DNA of 10,330 bases from assembly GCA_013811975.1 (NCBI GenBank), contig JACCUF010000374.1:1-10330 (forward strand), in the 5' to 3' direction. Both the position numbers and the translations under genes were made by a program. Positions 1 to 6,499 of this stretch are shown piece by piece (position 1 is the first letter of the stretch; the number at the start of each line of letters is the position of its first letter). The DNA comes from Geodermatophilaceae bacterium (GTDB taxonomy: Bacteria; Actinomycetota; Actinomycetes; Mycobacteriales; Geodermatophilaceae). Below the pieces are notes generated by a model that was not told where the DNA came from, made no database searches, and saw only the letters and a list, made by a program, of their open reading frames with translations.

Positions 1-387
1 GCCCTTCTGTTCGCCGAAGCCGGGCAACGCGGTGATGCGGGCCAGCAGCTCCTGACCGTCCCCCGCACCGTCCCACAACTTGGTCACGTCCCCGGCGTAG
101 TCGGCGACGAGAACGCGAGCAACGCCCTGGACCCGTCCAGCCATGGAAGTTGGGTAGCGGTGCAGCGCCGGCCGCTCGGCGAAAAGCGCAGCAAGTGCAT
201 CCGAGTCGTATTCGGCCAGCTCGCGGGCGTCCAAGTCGTGGCCAAGCCGCTTGGTCAACTCCAGCGGCGAGGAGAAGGCCTTTTCGAGCGGGACCTGTTG
301 GTCGAGCACCATGCCGATCAGCAGGGCCAAGGGATCGCGATCCAGCAGCGCATCGGCTTCGGCGTTCTGGCTGAGCGTGACCGGCAC
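1..387 (-). CDS. HhH-GPD-type base-excision-repair-like protein, 3' end cut by the window edge
   Basis: Reading the minus strand from position 387 gives 129 uninterrupted codons to the window edge. The start is a GTG at 385-387 with a purine-rich AGGGGG about 6 bases upstream; no stop is reached. The visible protein opens with VPVTLSQNAEAD, has LDQQVPLEKAF at residues 29-39 and a helix-hairpin-helix element LPGFGEQKG at 121-129, followed by the cut. These match, from memory, the uncharacterised actinobacterial HhH-GPD family (TIGR03252), related to endonuclease III/AlkA-type DNA glycosylases. The catalytic region that would follow the hairpin is outside the window, so activity and substrate cannot be judged. 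The gene is divergent from sigB and may share its control region. The family call is solid; the exact start is moderately sure, because a GTG is used and no ATG lies in a better place. Confidence 0.85.
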   Translation of the reverse strand, partial: MPVTLSQNAEADALLDRDPLALLIGMVLDQQVPLEKAFSSPLELTKRLGHDLDARELAEYDSDALAALFAERPALHRYPTSMAGRVQGVARVLVADYAGDVTKLWDGAGDGQELLARITALPGFGEQKG

Positions 388-417
388 CCGGAACCCCCTC
401 GAGACGGTGTCTCCCCG

Positions 418-423
418 AGGTTA
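418..423 (-). promoter_or_regulatory. Possible -10 element for the HhH-GPD gene
   Basis: On the minus strand the hexamer TAACCT fits the actinobacterial TANNNT -10 pattern. A start site about 7 bases downstream would give a leader of roughly 24 nt before the GTG at 387. The -35 region is poor: TCGACG at 439-444 is only 15 bases away. This is inference from position and motif only. Confidence 0.3.
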
Positions 424-499
424 CGCCCGGCGGGGCCCCGTCGACATCGACGCCCAGGCGAACCCTGTTGGGCCTGTGCGGCGAACGTTATGCAGGCGT

Positions 500-525
500 G
501 GAACACCACGGCGGCTGAAACGTTG
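500..525 (+). promoter_or_regulatory. ECF-sigma-type (SigE/SigH/SigR-like) promoter upstream of sigB
   Basis: GGAAC at 500-504 is followed 17 bases later by GTT at 522-524, in the context GGAACA ... CGTTG. This is the shape of promoters read by stress ECF sigma factors of actinobacteria (SigE/SigH in mycobacteria, SigR in Streptomyces: GGAAY, a spacer of about 16-19, then GTT). Mycobacterial sigB is known to be transcribed from such promoters, which makes the location meaningful. The start site would be near 531-534, leaving a leader of about 65 nt. The -35 sits inside a short inverted repeat, CGTGG-AACA-CCACG (497-510). The motif match is seen directly; use by an ECF sigma is inferred. Confidence 0.5.
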
Positions 526-599
526 AACACAGTAAGAGCCAGACAAGATCGAGCAATCCCGATCTCCAGCGCCACGACGGTGGCAGAACGGATGACCAC

Positions 600-1595
600 G
601 TGACTGTCGTCGAGTCCAATGACCGAGACACCATCTCCATGGGACGCGTGTCGGGAAACGCTGGCTCGCCCGACTCCGGTGGCGTCATGTCCACCGACCT
701 CGTGCGGGTATACCTCAACACGATCGGCAAGACCCCGCTCCTAACTGCCGAGCAGGAAGTCGACCTGTCCAAGCGGATCGAAGCCGGGCTCTACGCCGAA
801 CGCCTACTCACCGAAACCGCTCGGCTCTCGACCACCCGACGACGGGAGTACCAGGCGTTGGCCGAGGACGGCCGCGGGGCCAAGAAGGCCATGCTCGAGG
901 CCAACCTGCGCCTGGTCGTATCGCTGGCCAAGCGGTACACCGGTCACGGGATGTCCTTCCTCGACCTGATCCAGGAGGGCAACCTGGGCCTGATCCGGGC
1001 CGTCGAGAAGTTCGACTACGCCAAGGGCTTCAAGTTCTCGACCTACGCCACTTGGTGGATCCGGCAGGCAATCACCCGGGCGATGGCCGACTCCGGCCGT
1101 ACGATCCGGCTCCCCGTGCACCTGGCCGAGCAGGTCAACAAGGTGGTACGGACCCGGCGCCGCATCCAGCAGACCCTGGAGCGCGAACCCACCCATGAAG
1201 AGATCGGGCTGGAGCTCGACATCACGCCCGAGCGGGTGGCCGAACTGCTCGATCACTCCCGTGACCTGGTCAGCCTCGATCAGGCCGTCGGCGCCGACGA
1301 ACAGTCGCGCTTCGGCGACTTCATCGAGGATGCCGACGCACCGGTCGCCGAGGATGCGGTCGCCTTCCAGATGATGCGCCAGGACCTCGGAACGGTGCTG
1401 GACACCCTTGACGAGCGCGAGCGCAAGGTCGTCACCGCCCGGTTCGGTCTCGACGGGACGCCGCCGCGAACGCTGGAACAGATCGGGCGTGCTTTCGGGC
1501 TCTCCCGCGAGCGGGTCCGCCAAATCGAGCGCGATTCAATGGCCAAGCTCCGCCGCCCGGAGCGGGCCGACCAGCTCCGCGACTATCTCATCTGA
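600..1595 (+). CDS. sigB: SigB-type group 2 RNA polymerase sigma factor
   Basis: A 331-residue sigma-70 family protein that directs RNA polymerase to stress or stationary-phase promoters. Region 1.2 begins at STDLVRVYLN (31-40). Region 2 spans about 98-168 with LDLIQEGNLGLIRA and the -10-binding helix YATWWIRQAITRA (149-161). Region 3 is about 175-250. Region 4.2, with the -35 helix-turn-helix LEQIGRAFGLSRERVRQIER, is at 292-311. Region 1.1 is absent and the length is close to M. tuberculosis SigB (323 aa), so this is a group 2 factor rather than the primary SigA. The GTG at 600 has no clear Shine-Dalgarno; ATG 639, GTG 648 or ATG 687 (preceded by GGTGGC) are alternatives, the last starting right at region 1.2. 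The GTG is preferred because SigB usually has about 24 residues before region 1.2. Its 3' end overlaps the convergent GNAT-fusion gene by 8 bp. Confidence 0.93.
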   Translation: MTVVESNDRDTISMGRVSGNAGSPDSGGVMSTDLVRVYLNTIGKTPLLTAEQEVDLSKRIEAGLYAERLLTETARLSTTRRREYQALAEDGRGAKKAMLEANLRLVVSLAKRYTGHGMSFLDLIQEGNLGLIRAVEKFDYAKGFKFSTYATWWIRQAITRAMADSGRTIRLPVHLAEQVNKVVRTRRRIQQTLEREPTHEEIGLELDITPERVAELLDHSRDLVSLDQAVGADEQSRFGDFIEDADAPVAEDAVAFQMMRQDLGTVLDTLDERERKVVTARFGLDGTPPRTLEQIGRAFGLSRERVRQIERDSMAKLRRPERADQLRDYLI

Positions 1596-4089
1596 ACTCG
1601 CTGCGATCGGCTCGGCGAGGTGCTCCCCCGGCTCGGGGCGTCGTCGGACGCAGCTGCAACAGCGGCCGCGCAACATCGGCACCGGCAGCATGGGCAACGG
1701 CGGTGAAGCGCAGCCGGACGATCTCCGGTACGTCATCGCAGAGCCGGGCGGCCCGCACGAGGAGATCCTCGATGGCCGCGGCGTCCACCGGGACTGCCCC
1801 GCCGTAGCCGTCGAGCAGCGGCCAGGCGGCAACTGAGCGAATCAGCTCGGCGGCGTCGACGTCGGACAACGGTAAAGCGCGGTAGGCGCGGTCGTCGAAG
1901 ACCTCGATCGGAATCCCGGACAGCCCGAAGGACACCACCGCGCCAAACGAGGGATCGTCGGAAATCTCGACTGTGGTCGAGACCGATCCGACGGTGGGGC
2001 TCACGGTCGGATCGCCCTCGCAGACGGACAGGGCGTAACAGGCCAGCAATGCTTCGGTCTCCTCGGCCGACAACTCCCGACCTTCAGGATCGGCCGCGAA
2101 CACTTGGCCGACCAAGTCGTGAGCCCGTTCCGGGTCGGCCTCGGGCAACGCCGGGACAGTTCCGACGGGCCGGGAACGCCATTGGCTGTAGCGAACCATC
2201 TGAGCCAGGGCGGCCACCGCGCGATCGACCGGGAACGACGGCACGGAGCCGCGCAGGGCCACGTCGTTGTCCCCGGCCCGGACCAGCGACCCGGGCAGCC
2301 CGTCGCGGCCCAGAAAGGTCGCCACTATCGGCTTGTCCGAGTCCTGCGAGAGATCGACCAGCGCGCCGGCGTACTCCTCTTCCGAGCGGCTCACCGGCGT
2401 CACGAACACCGCGACCAGCGCGTCGACGTCAGGATCGGCCAGCGCCGTACGGGTCGCGGCGGCGAACTGTTGAGGGGTGCCATCCGCGCCGATGTCGACC
2501 TGTGTGGAGCCGGCCAGCACCAATCCGTTGCCCAGCAGTGAGTCGACGGCCAGCAGCCCGACTGCGGTGGAGTTGCCGACGACCGCCACTCGCGGACCTC
2601 GGGGCAGCGGCTGGTGGGCCAGCAAGGTCACGACGTCGAAGAGCTGAGCCACGGTGTCCACTCGGATGATCCCGGTGGAGGCGAACAGTGCCTCGACGCT
2701 GGTGTCGACCAGGGTCGATGAGGTGCCCTCGAGGTTGGGCGTCGGACCGGTGTGTCGCCCGCTCTTGACGACAACGACCGGCTTGGTACGGGCAACCCGG
2801 CGGGCCAGCCGGGCGAACTTGCGCGGATTGCCGAAGCTCTCCAGGTGCAACGCCACCACCTCGGTCGCAGGATCGGTCGCCCAGAACTGCAACAGGTCAT
2901 TGCCGCTGACGTCGGCACGGTTGCCCGCCGAGACGAAACTCGACAACCCGATGCCGAGCGCCGTGGCGCGTTCGAGCAAAGTCGCCCCGAGCGCCCCGGA
3001 CTGGGAGAAGAAGCCGATCCGGCCCGCCGCTGGAGCCTCCGGCGCGAGACTGGCGTTGAGCCGGAGGTCCGGATCAGTGTTGATGATCCCGAAACAGTTG
3101 GGTCCGACGATCCGCATCCCGGACGCCCGAGCGGTGTTGACCAACCGTTGCTGGGCAAGCAGCCCGTCCTCGCCGCGTTCGGCGAACCCGCCTGACATCA
3201 CGACGATCCCGCGTACCCCGCGCGCCCGGCAGTGCACGACGACCTTCGGGACCGCCTCGGCTGGGACGGCCAGGATCGCCAGGTCCACCTCGTCGGGCAC
3301 CGACGCGACGGTGGGGAAGGCCGGGAGGTCCTGCACGGTCTGGGCCTGGGTGTTGACCGGGTAGACCGGGCCGGGGAATCTGGCGGCGACCAGGTTGGCG
3401 AGTACGGCATACCCGATCTTGGTCGGATCGTTGCTGGCGCCGATGACGGCCACCGACCGTGGGGTGAGCAGCCGCTGGATGGATCGCGACTCGGCCCGCT
3501 GCTCGCGCTCGTGGCGAACCGCACGCAGGGTCTCGGTCGGGGCGATGTCGAAGACGAGGTGGACCACTCCCCCGTCGAAGGACCGCGACGGCTCGTACCC
3601 CGCCTCGCGGAAGATCGAGATCATTGTCCGGTTCTCGGCAAGCACCTCGGCGACGAACCGGCTGATGCCGTGTTCCTGCGCGGCGGCGGCCAGGTGTTCG
3701 AGCAGGACCGAGCCGAGACCCCGCCCCTGATGGGCATCCTCGACGAGGAACGCGACCTCCGCCTCGTCGCGGTCGGTGAGGCGCTCATAGCGACCGACGG
3801 CGATGACCTCCGCACCGAGCAGCACGATCAGAGCGACGCGGTCGTGATGGTCGACGTTGGTGAAATGGAAGAGATCCTTGCTCGACACCCGGGGGTACGG
3901 CCCGAAGAAACGCAGGTATCGGGTGCGTTCGGAACTGCGCGCGTGCAGGCCCAACAACCCGTCGGCGTCGTCGGGAGTGATTGGTCGGATGTGCACCGTC
4001 GCCCCGTCGGCGGCTACGACGTCGGCCTCCCAAACGAGTGGATAGTCGTACGGCGACGAAGGTGTTGGTCCGGGGCCTGGATCCGACAT
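1588..4089 (-). CDS. GNAT acetyltransferase fused to a degenerate NDP-forming acyl-CoA synthetase-like region (Pat-like)
   Basis: This 833-residue fusion probably acetylates protein lysines using acetyl-CoA. The N-terminal GNAT domain (about 31-185) carries the acetyl-CoA pyrophosphate loop QGRGLGSVLLEHL at 121-133. Next come a Rossmann CoA-binding domain (SVAVIGASNDPTKIGY, 212-227; GPNCFG, 329-334) and a succinyl-CoA-ligase-like domain (IGFFSQSGALGATLLERA, 358-375, to about 630). The end (about 675-815) is a remnant ATP-grasp domain: DDPSFGAVVSFGLSGIPIEV (711-730) fits its second half, but the ATP-binding first lobe with its lysine and the usual HRxDxGGV segment is missing, a contraction of roughly 80 residues. 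Where ADP-forming ligases have the phosphohistidine (SHTG-like), this protein reads GTSSTLVD (455-462). Ligase activity is therefore doubtful. The order is GNAT first, unlike enteric Pat where GNAT is last. It starts 9 bp after the acuC stop, so the two are likely cotranscribed. Confidence 0.9.
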   Translation of the reverse strand: MSDPGPGPTPSSPYDYPLVWEADVVAADGATVHIRPITPDDADGLLGLHARSSERTRYLRFFGPYPRVSSKDLFHFTNVDHHDRVALIVLLGAEVIAVGRYERLTDRDEAEVAFLVEDAHQGRGLGSVLLEHLAAAAQEHGISRFVAEVLAENRTMISIFREAGYEPSRSFDGGVVHLVFDIAPTETLRAVRHEREQRAESRSIQRLLTPRSVAVIGASNDPTKIGYAVLANLVAARFPGPVYPVNTQAQTVQDLPAFPTVASVPDEVDLAILAVPAEAVPKVVVHCRARGVRGIVVMSGGFAERGEDGLLAQQRLVNTARASGMRIVGPNCFGIINTDPDLRLNASLAPEAPAAGRIGFFSQSGALGATLLERATALGIGLSSFVSAGNRADVSGNDLLQFWATDPATEVVALHLESFGNPRKFARLARRVARTKPVVVVKSGRHTGPTPNLEGTSSTLVDTSVEALFASTGIIRVDTVAQLFDVVTLLAHQPLPRGPRVAVVGNSTAVGLLAVDSLLGNGLVLAGSTQVDIGADGTPQQFAAATRTALADPDVDALVAVFVTPVSRSEEEYAGALVDLSQDSDKPIVATFLGRDGLPGSLVRAGDNDVALRGSVPSFPVDRAVAALAQMVRYSQWRSRPVGTVPALPEADPERAHDLVGQVFAADPEGRELSAEETEALLACYALSVCEGDPTVSPTVGSVSTTVEISDDPSFGAVVSFGLSGIPIEVFDDRAYRALPLSDVDAAELIRSVAAWPLLDGYGGAVPVDAAAIEDLLVRAARLCDDVPEIVRLRFTAVAHAAGADVARPLLQLRPTTPRAGGAPRRADRSEFR

Positions 4090-4098
4090 CGGCAGGAG

Positions 4099-5280
4099 TC
4101 AGTCCCTGGGGTCGTCCGGGTCGAGCCCGAGTAGCGGGAAGGTTGCTCGTCGGGTCCGTTGAATGGCCACATCGACCGCCTCCGCACCCCCCGGGTCCCA
4201 TGGCGAGTACTCAGCCGGCTCGTCTTCGGTCATTCGGGTGGGTGGGATAGCCCGCAGCTTGCGCTTGCGGATGTCCTCCAGCCACTCCGTGGGGATCGTC
4301 GTCTGCGGGTCGACCGGTGTTCCCCCGACGATGCCCAGTAGGTGCGTCCAGGCCCGGGGGACACAACGAACCAGCCCGTACCCCCCACCGCCGAGGACCA
4401 ACCACTTGCCACCGCAGACCTCGTGCGCCAGGTCATGCATCGCGATGTAAGAGGCCCGCTGCCCGTCGATGGACAGCGCGAGGTCGGCCAGCGGGTCGTC
4501 CCGGTGGGCATCGCACCCACACTGGCTGACCAGGACCTCGGGAGCGAAAGCACGCAGGGCCGACGGCACGATCGAATGGAATGCCCGCAACCAGCCACTG
4601 TCGTCGGTGCGCGGTGGGAGTGCCACGTTGATCGCGCTGCCCACCCCTTCACCGCGTCCGGTCTCCTCTGGGAACCCGGTGCCCGGGAACAGCGAAAGCG
4701 GACTCTGGTGCAGGCTGATCGTCAGCACCCTCGGATCTTCGTAGAAGGCCGCCTGCACACCGTCGCCGTGGTGTACGTCGACATCGACGTAGGCGATCCG
4801 CTGAGCCCCCTGCCCCAACAGCCAGCTGATCGCCAGGGCCGGGTCGTTGTACACGCAGAAGCCGCTGGCGCGGTCGGCCATCGCGTGATGCAGGCCGCCG
4901 GCGATGTTCGCCGCATGATCCCCTTTGCCGTTCCAGATCCAGTCTGCGGCCTGGATGCTGCCGCCCGCGATCAGGGACGAGGCCTCATGCATCCGGTCGA
5001 AAATCGGGTTGTCCGGCGTACCCATCCCGTGCCCCGCGCCGTACGGGTCCTTCGGTGCCCGCTTGACCGCTGAGATGTAGCCCGGGGTGTGAATAAGGCG
5101 CAAGAGGTCCTCGTCGGCTGCGATCGGTGGGAGCCGGGTGATCGTCGGCGTCTGGAAGACCCCCAGCGTCTGAGCCAGGGCGATCGTCAGCTCGAGCCGG
5201 ATCGGGTGCAGCGGATGGTTACCGCCGAGGTCGTATTCGAGCATGGCGTCGTCCCAGATCACCGCGACCGCATCACTCAT
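4099..5280 (-). CDS. acuC: AcuC-type zinc-dependent lysine deacetylase (class I HDAC-like)
   Basis: A 393-residue cytoplasmic deacetylase of the histone-deacetylase/AcuC family, expected to remove acetyl groups from lysines of metabolic enzymes such as acetyl-CoA synthetase. The catalytic set is complete by comparison with human HDACs: the paired histidines H131-H132 (GGLHHAM), zinc ligands D168 and H170 in YVDVDVHHGDG, third ligand D257 in SQCGCD, and the transition-state tyrosine Y301 in GGGGYG. Length fits the family. The frame is open upstream to an ATG at 5355, but those 25 residues are low-complexity and unlike family members, so MSDAVAVIWDDAM at 5280 is preferred. AGGAG lies only 2 bases before that ATG, which is unusually close. 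The gene leads a minus-strand pair with the GNAT-fusion gene 9 bp downstream. It could act on other acyl groups or on small molecules, as some AcuC relatives do. Confidence 0.93.
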   Translation of the reverse strand: MSDAVAVIWDDAMLEYDLGGNHPLHPIRLELTIALAQTLGVFQTPTITRLPPIAADEDLLRLIHTPGYISAVKRAPKDPYGAGHGMGTPDNPIFDRMHEASSLIAGGSIQAADWIWNGKGDHAANIAGGLHHAMADRASGFCVYNDPALAISWLLGQGAQRIAYVDVDVHHGDGVQAAFYEDPRVLTISLHQSPLSLFPGTGFPEETGRGEGVGSAINVALPPRTDDSGWLRAFHSIVPSALRAFAPEVLVSQCGCDAHRDDPLADLALSIDGQRASYIAMHDLAHEVCGGKWLVLGGGGYGLVRCVPRAWTHLLGIVGGTPVDPQTTIPTEWLEDIRKRKLRAIPPTRMTEDEPAEYSPWDPGGAEAVDVAIQRTRRATFPLLGLDPDDPRD

Positions 5281-5293
5281 TTCTCCTACGGTA
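5281..5293 (-). promoter_or_regulatory. Possible acuC start region: -10 element TACCGT and AGGAG very close to the ATG
   Basis: On the minus strand TACCGT (5293-5288) fits TANNNT and ends 7 bases before the ATG at 5280. A transcript from it would begin at or one base before the start codon, that is, leaderless. AGGAG (5287-5283) is also present but only 2 bases from the ATG, shorter than a usual ribosome-binding-site spacing. The -35 region (ACGGCA, 5316-5311) is weak. Both readings support the start at 5280. Confidence 0.35.
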
Positions 5294-5420
5294 GTGCCGC
5301 GCGTGCCGTCTGCCGTCGTCGTCGCGACGCTTGCCGGACTTCGGTTGGCGGCCACGATGAGCGAGCTTCGGGACCTCCGCTCGCAGCAGGTCAGGCGTCT
5401 GGGGCGGAGTCGTCGACGGA

Positions 5421-5449
5421 TTGGCCCCGGACGCGCATGCTGGTAGACG
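5421..5449 (+). promoter_or_regulatory. Possible primary-sigma promoter of the lipoprotein gene
   Basis: TTGGCC at 5421-5426 and TAGACG at 5444-5449 are separated by 17 bases. This is a reasonable actinobacterial housekeeping pair (4 of 6 matches at -35; TAGAC-type -10). The start site would be near 5456, giving a leader of about 19 nt that contains GGGTGA (5466-5471) before the ATG at 5475. Confidence 0.4.
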
Positions 5450-5474
5450 TGTCAACTATCCGCGCGGGTGACAG

Positions 5475-6362
5475 ATGACCAGGCGGCTCCGGTATCTCGG
5501 GGCTCTGCTCGCTGCGGTCCTGCTCACGGCGATGGGTTGCACCGAAAACTCGCCCGAGTCCAGCCGCGCCTCGACTTCCGAGCCATCTGCGGCCACCGGG
5601 CCGCGGCTGGTCGAAGCCGAGGTGGACTTCCAGTCCGGCATCGACGAGGCCACCGCCTTCGCCGCCAGTCAGGGCCTCGAGGTCAGCATTGCCGTGATCG
5701 ATCGGGAACTCGATGAGGAGATCGTCAACGGCGCTGAAGCCGACACGCCGTTCTTCGGTGCCTCACTGGTCAAGCTGTTCCTCGCCGACAACCTGTTGCA
5801 GCGGCAGCGAGCCGGCGAGTTCCGGCTCTCTGCGGAGGACCGTTTCCTACTGGAGGCGATGCTCGTCGCCTCCGACGACGCCGCAGCCGATTCGTTGTAC
5901 TCCCGGTTCGGGGGAGAAGAGATCGTCACCGAAGTGGCCCAGCGCTACCGGCTGTCGAGCGTGGCGCCGACGACTGAGGCTGGCGTCTGGGAGCTCACTA
6001 CGATGTCGGCCCGCGACGTCGCCCGGTACTACGACCGCTTCCTGTCGAGGATGCCGGCACCGGACCGGGATTACCTGCTCGAACTCTTACGGGGAAGCGC
6101 CATGATCGCCCAGGACGGCTTCGATCAGTTCTTCGGCATCCCGACGGCCCTCCCCGGGCTGACGTGGGCGATTAAACAGGCCTGGATGTGCTGTCCGAGT
6201 AACACCAGCTACCTGCACACGACAGGCATTCTCGGTACCGACAACCGATTCACCGTGGCCATCCTCAGCAGCGACTCGGGCGTTGTCGCGTCAGGTTTTT
6301 CCACCGATGTCCTGAGCCAGATCACCGCGCTAGTCTTTCCACCGGGGTCGATCGCCGGCTGA
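5475..6362 (+). CDS. Predicted lipoprotein with a beta-lactamase/DD-peptidase-like serine hydrolase fold
   Basis: A 295-residue exported protein. The N-terminus has positive charges (RRLR), a hydrophobic segment (8-20) and a lipobox TAMGC with the lipidated cysteine at residue 22, followed by a Ser/Thr/Glu-rich linker to about 45. The rest resembles the class A beta-lactamase-like (Beta-lactamase2) superfamily: SLVK at 97-100 is the SxxK nucleophile motif and SDD at 133-135 sits where SDN is expected. KQAWMCC at 234-240 occupies the KTG position and is followed by a strand, GILGTDNRFTVAILS. I cannot place a convincing equivalent of the deacylating Glu166, so true beta-lactamase activity is doubtful; a role in the cell envelope is an inference. 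Mycobacterial LppW is a possible relative. The ATG at 5475 has GGGTGA 4 bases upstream. The gene is divergent from acuC and 137 bp upstream of ideR in the same direction. Confidence 0.82.
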   Translation: MTRRLRYLGALLAAVLLTAMGCTENSPESSRASTSEPSAATGPRLVEAEVDFQSGIDEATAFAASQGLEVSIAVIDRELDEEIVNGAEADTPFFGASLVKLFLADNLLQRQRAGEFRLSAEDRFLLEAMLVASDDAAADSLYSRFGGEEIVTEVAQRYRLSSVAPTTEAGVWELTTMSARDVARYYDRFLSRMPAPDRDYLLELLRGSAMIAQDGFDQFFGIPTALPGLTWAIKQAWMCCPSNTSYLHTTGILGTDNRFTVAILSSDSGVVASGFSTDVLSQITALVFPPGSIAG

Positions 6363-6434
6363 CTCCCTCGCCGCCGCCGTGGATGAGCCACGCTTCCGAA
6401 GACGGCAGTCTCGAGGGCTCCGCTGCGCGACGGC

Positions 6435-6444
6435 ATGTGCACAT
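6435..6444. promoter_or_regulatory. 10-bp perfect palindrome near the expected -35 of ideR
   Basis: ATGTGCACAT is a perfect palindrome whose right end is 19 bases upstream of the putative ideR -10 (TATCAT). That would place it at about -40 to -31, a position where activators or repressors bind. Palindromes of this length arise by chance several times in 10 kb, so only its position makes it notable. It does not resemble the TTAGGTTAG-type IdeR/DtxR box. Confidence 0.25.
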
Positions 6445-6463
6445 CCAGCCTGGGTTCACGCCG

Positions 6464-6469
6464 TATCAT
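6464..6469 (+). promoter_or_regulatory. Possible -10 element of ideR
   Basis: TATCAT is a strong -10 match (TANNNT; 5 of 6 to TATAAT). A start site near 6475 leaves about 25 nt of leader containing the AAGGAG at 6486-6491. No good -35 is seen 16-18 bases upstream (CATCCA at 6442-6447), so an activator or an alternative sigma may be needed. The rest of the 6363-6499 gap has only a weak 5-bp hairpin (6378-6392) without a T-run. Confidence 0.4.
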
Positions 6470-6485
6470 CGGCATCGACTTCGCG

Positions 6486-6491
6486 AAGGAG
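6486..6491 (+). promoter_or_regulatory. Ribosome binding site that fixes the ideR start
   Basis: AAGGAG lies 8 bases before the GTG at 6500. It is the best Shine-Dalgarno in the window and decides for the GTG start over the in-frame ATG at 6383, which has no such site and would add 39 residues unlike the family. Confidence 0.8.
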
Positions 6492-6499
6492 CGGCCCGC

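Noticed and set aside
523..549. TTGAAC ... CAAGAT as a housekeeping promoter of sigB
   Set aside because: The spacing is only 15 bases and CAAGAT is a poor -10; the overlapping ECF-type pair fits better.
740..745. CCTAAC as half of an IdeR box
   Set aside because: Only one half-site is present, inside the sigB coding sequence, with no matching other half.
3232..4134. 300-codon open frame on the plus strand across the GNAT end of the fusion gene
   Set aside because: It is antisense to a well-recognised protein, has no recognisable domain, and is the kind of long shadow frame expected in high-GC DNA.
5361..5384. GCGAGC ... GCTCGC inverted repeat in the acuC-lipoprotein gap
   Set aside because: A 6-bp stem with a mismatched interior is expected by chance in GC-rich DNA and is not placed at either promoter.
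6378..6392. Hairpin CGTGG-ATGAG-CCACG after the lipoprotein gene as a terminator
   Set aside because: The stem is only 5 bp and no T-run follows.
6383..6499. 39-residue N-terminal extension of IdeR from the ATG at 6383
   Set aside because: There is no ribosome site at 6383, while the GTG at 6500 has AAGGAG at ideal spacing and restores IdeR residue numbering.
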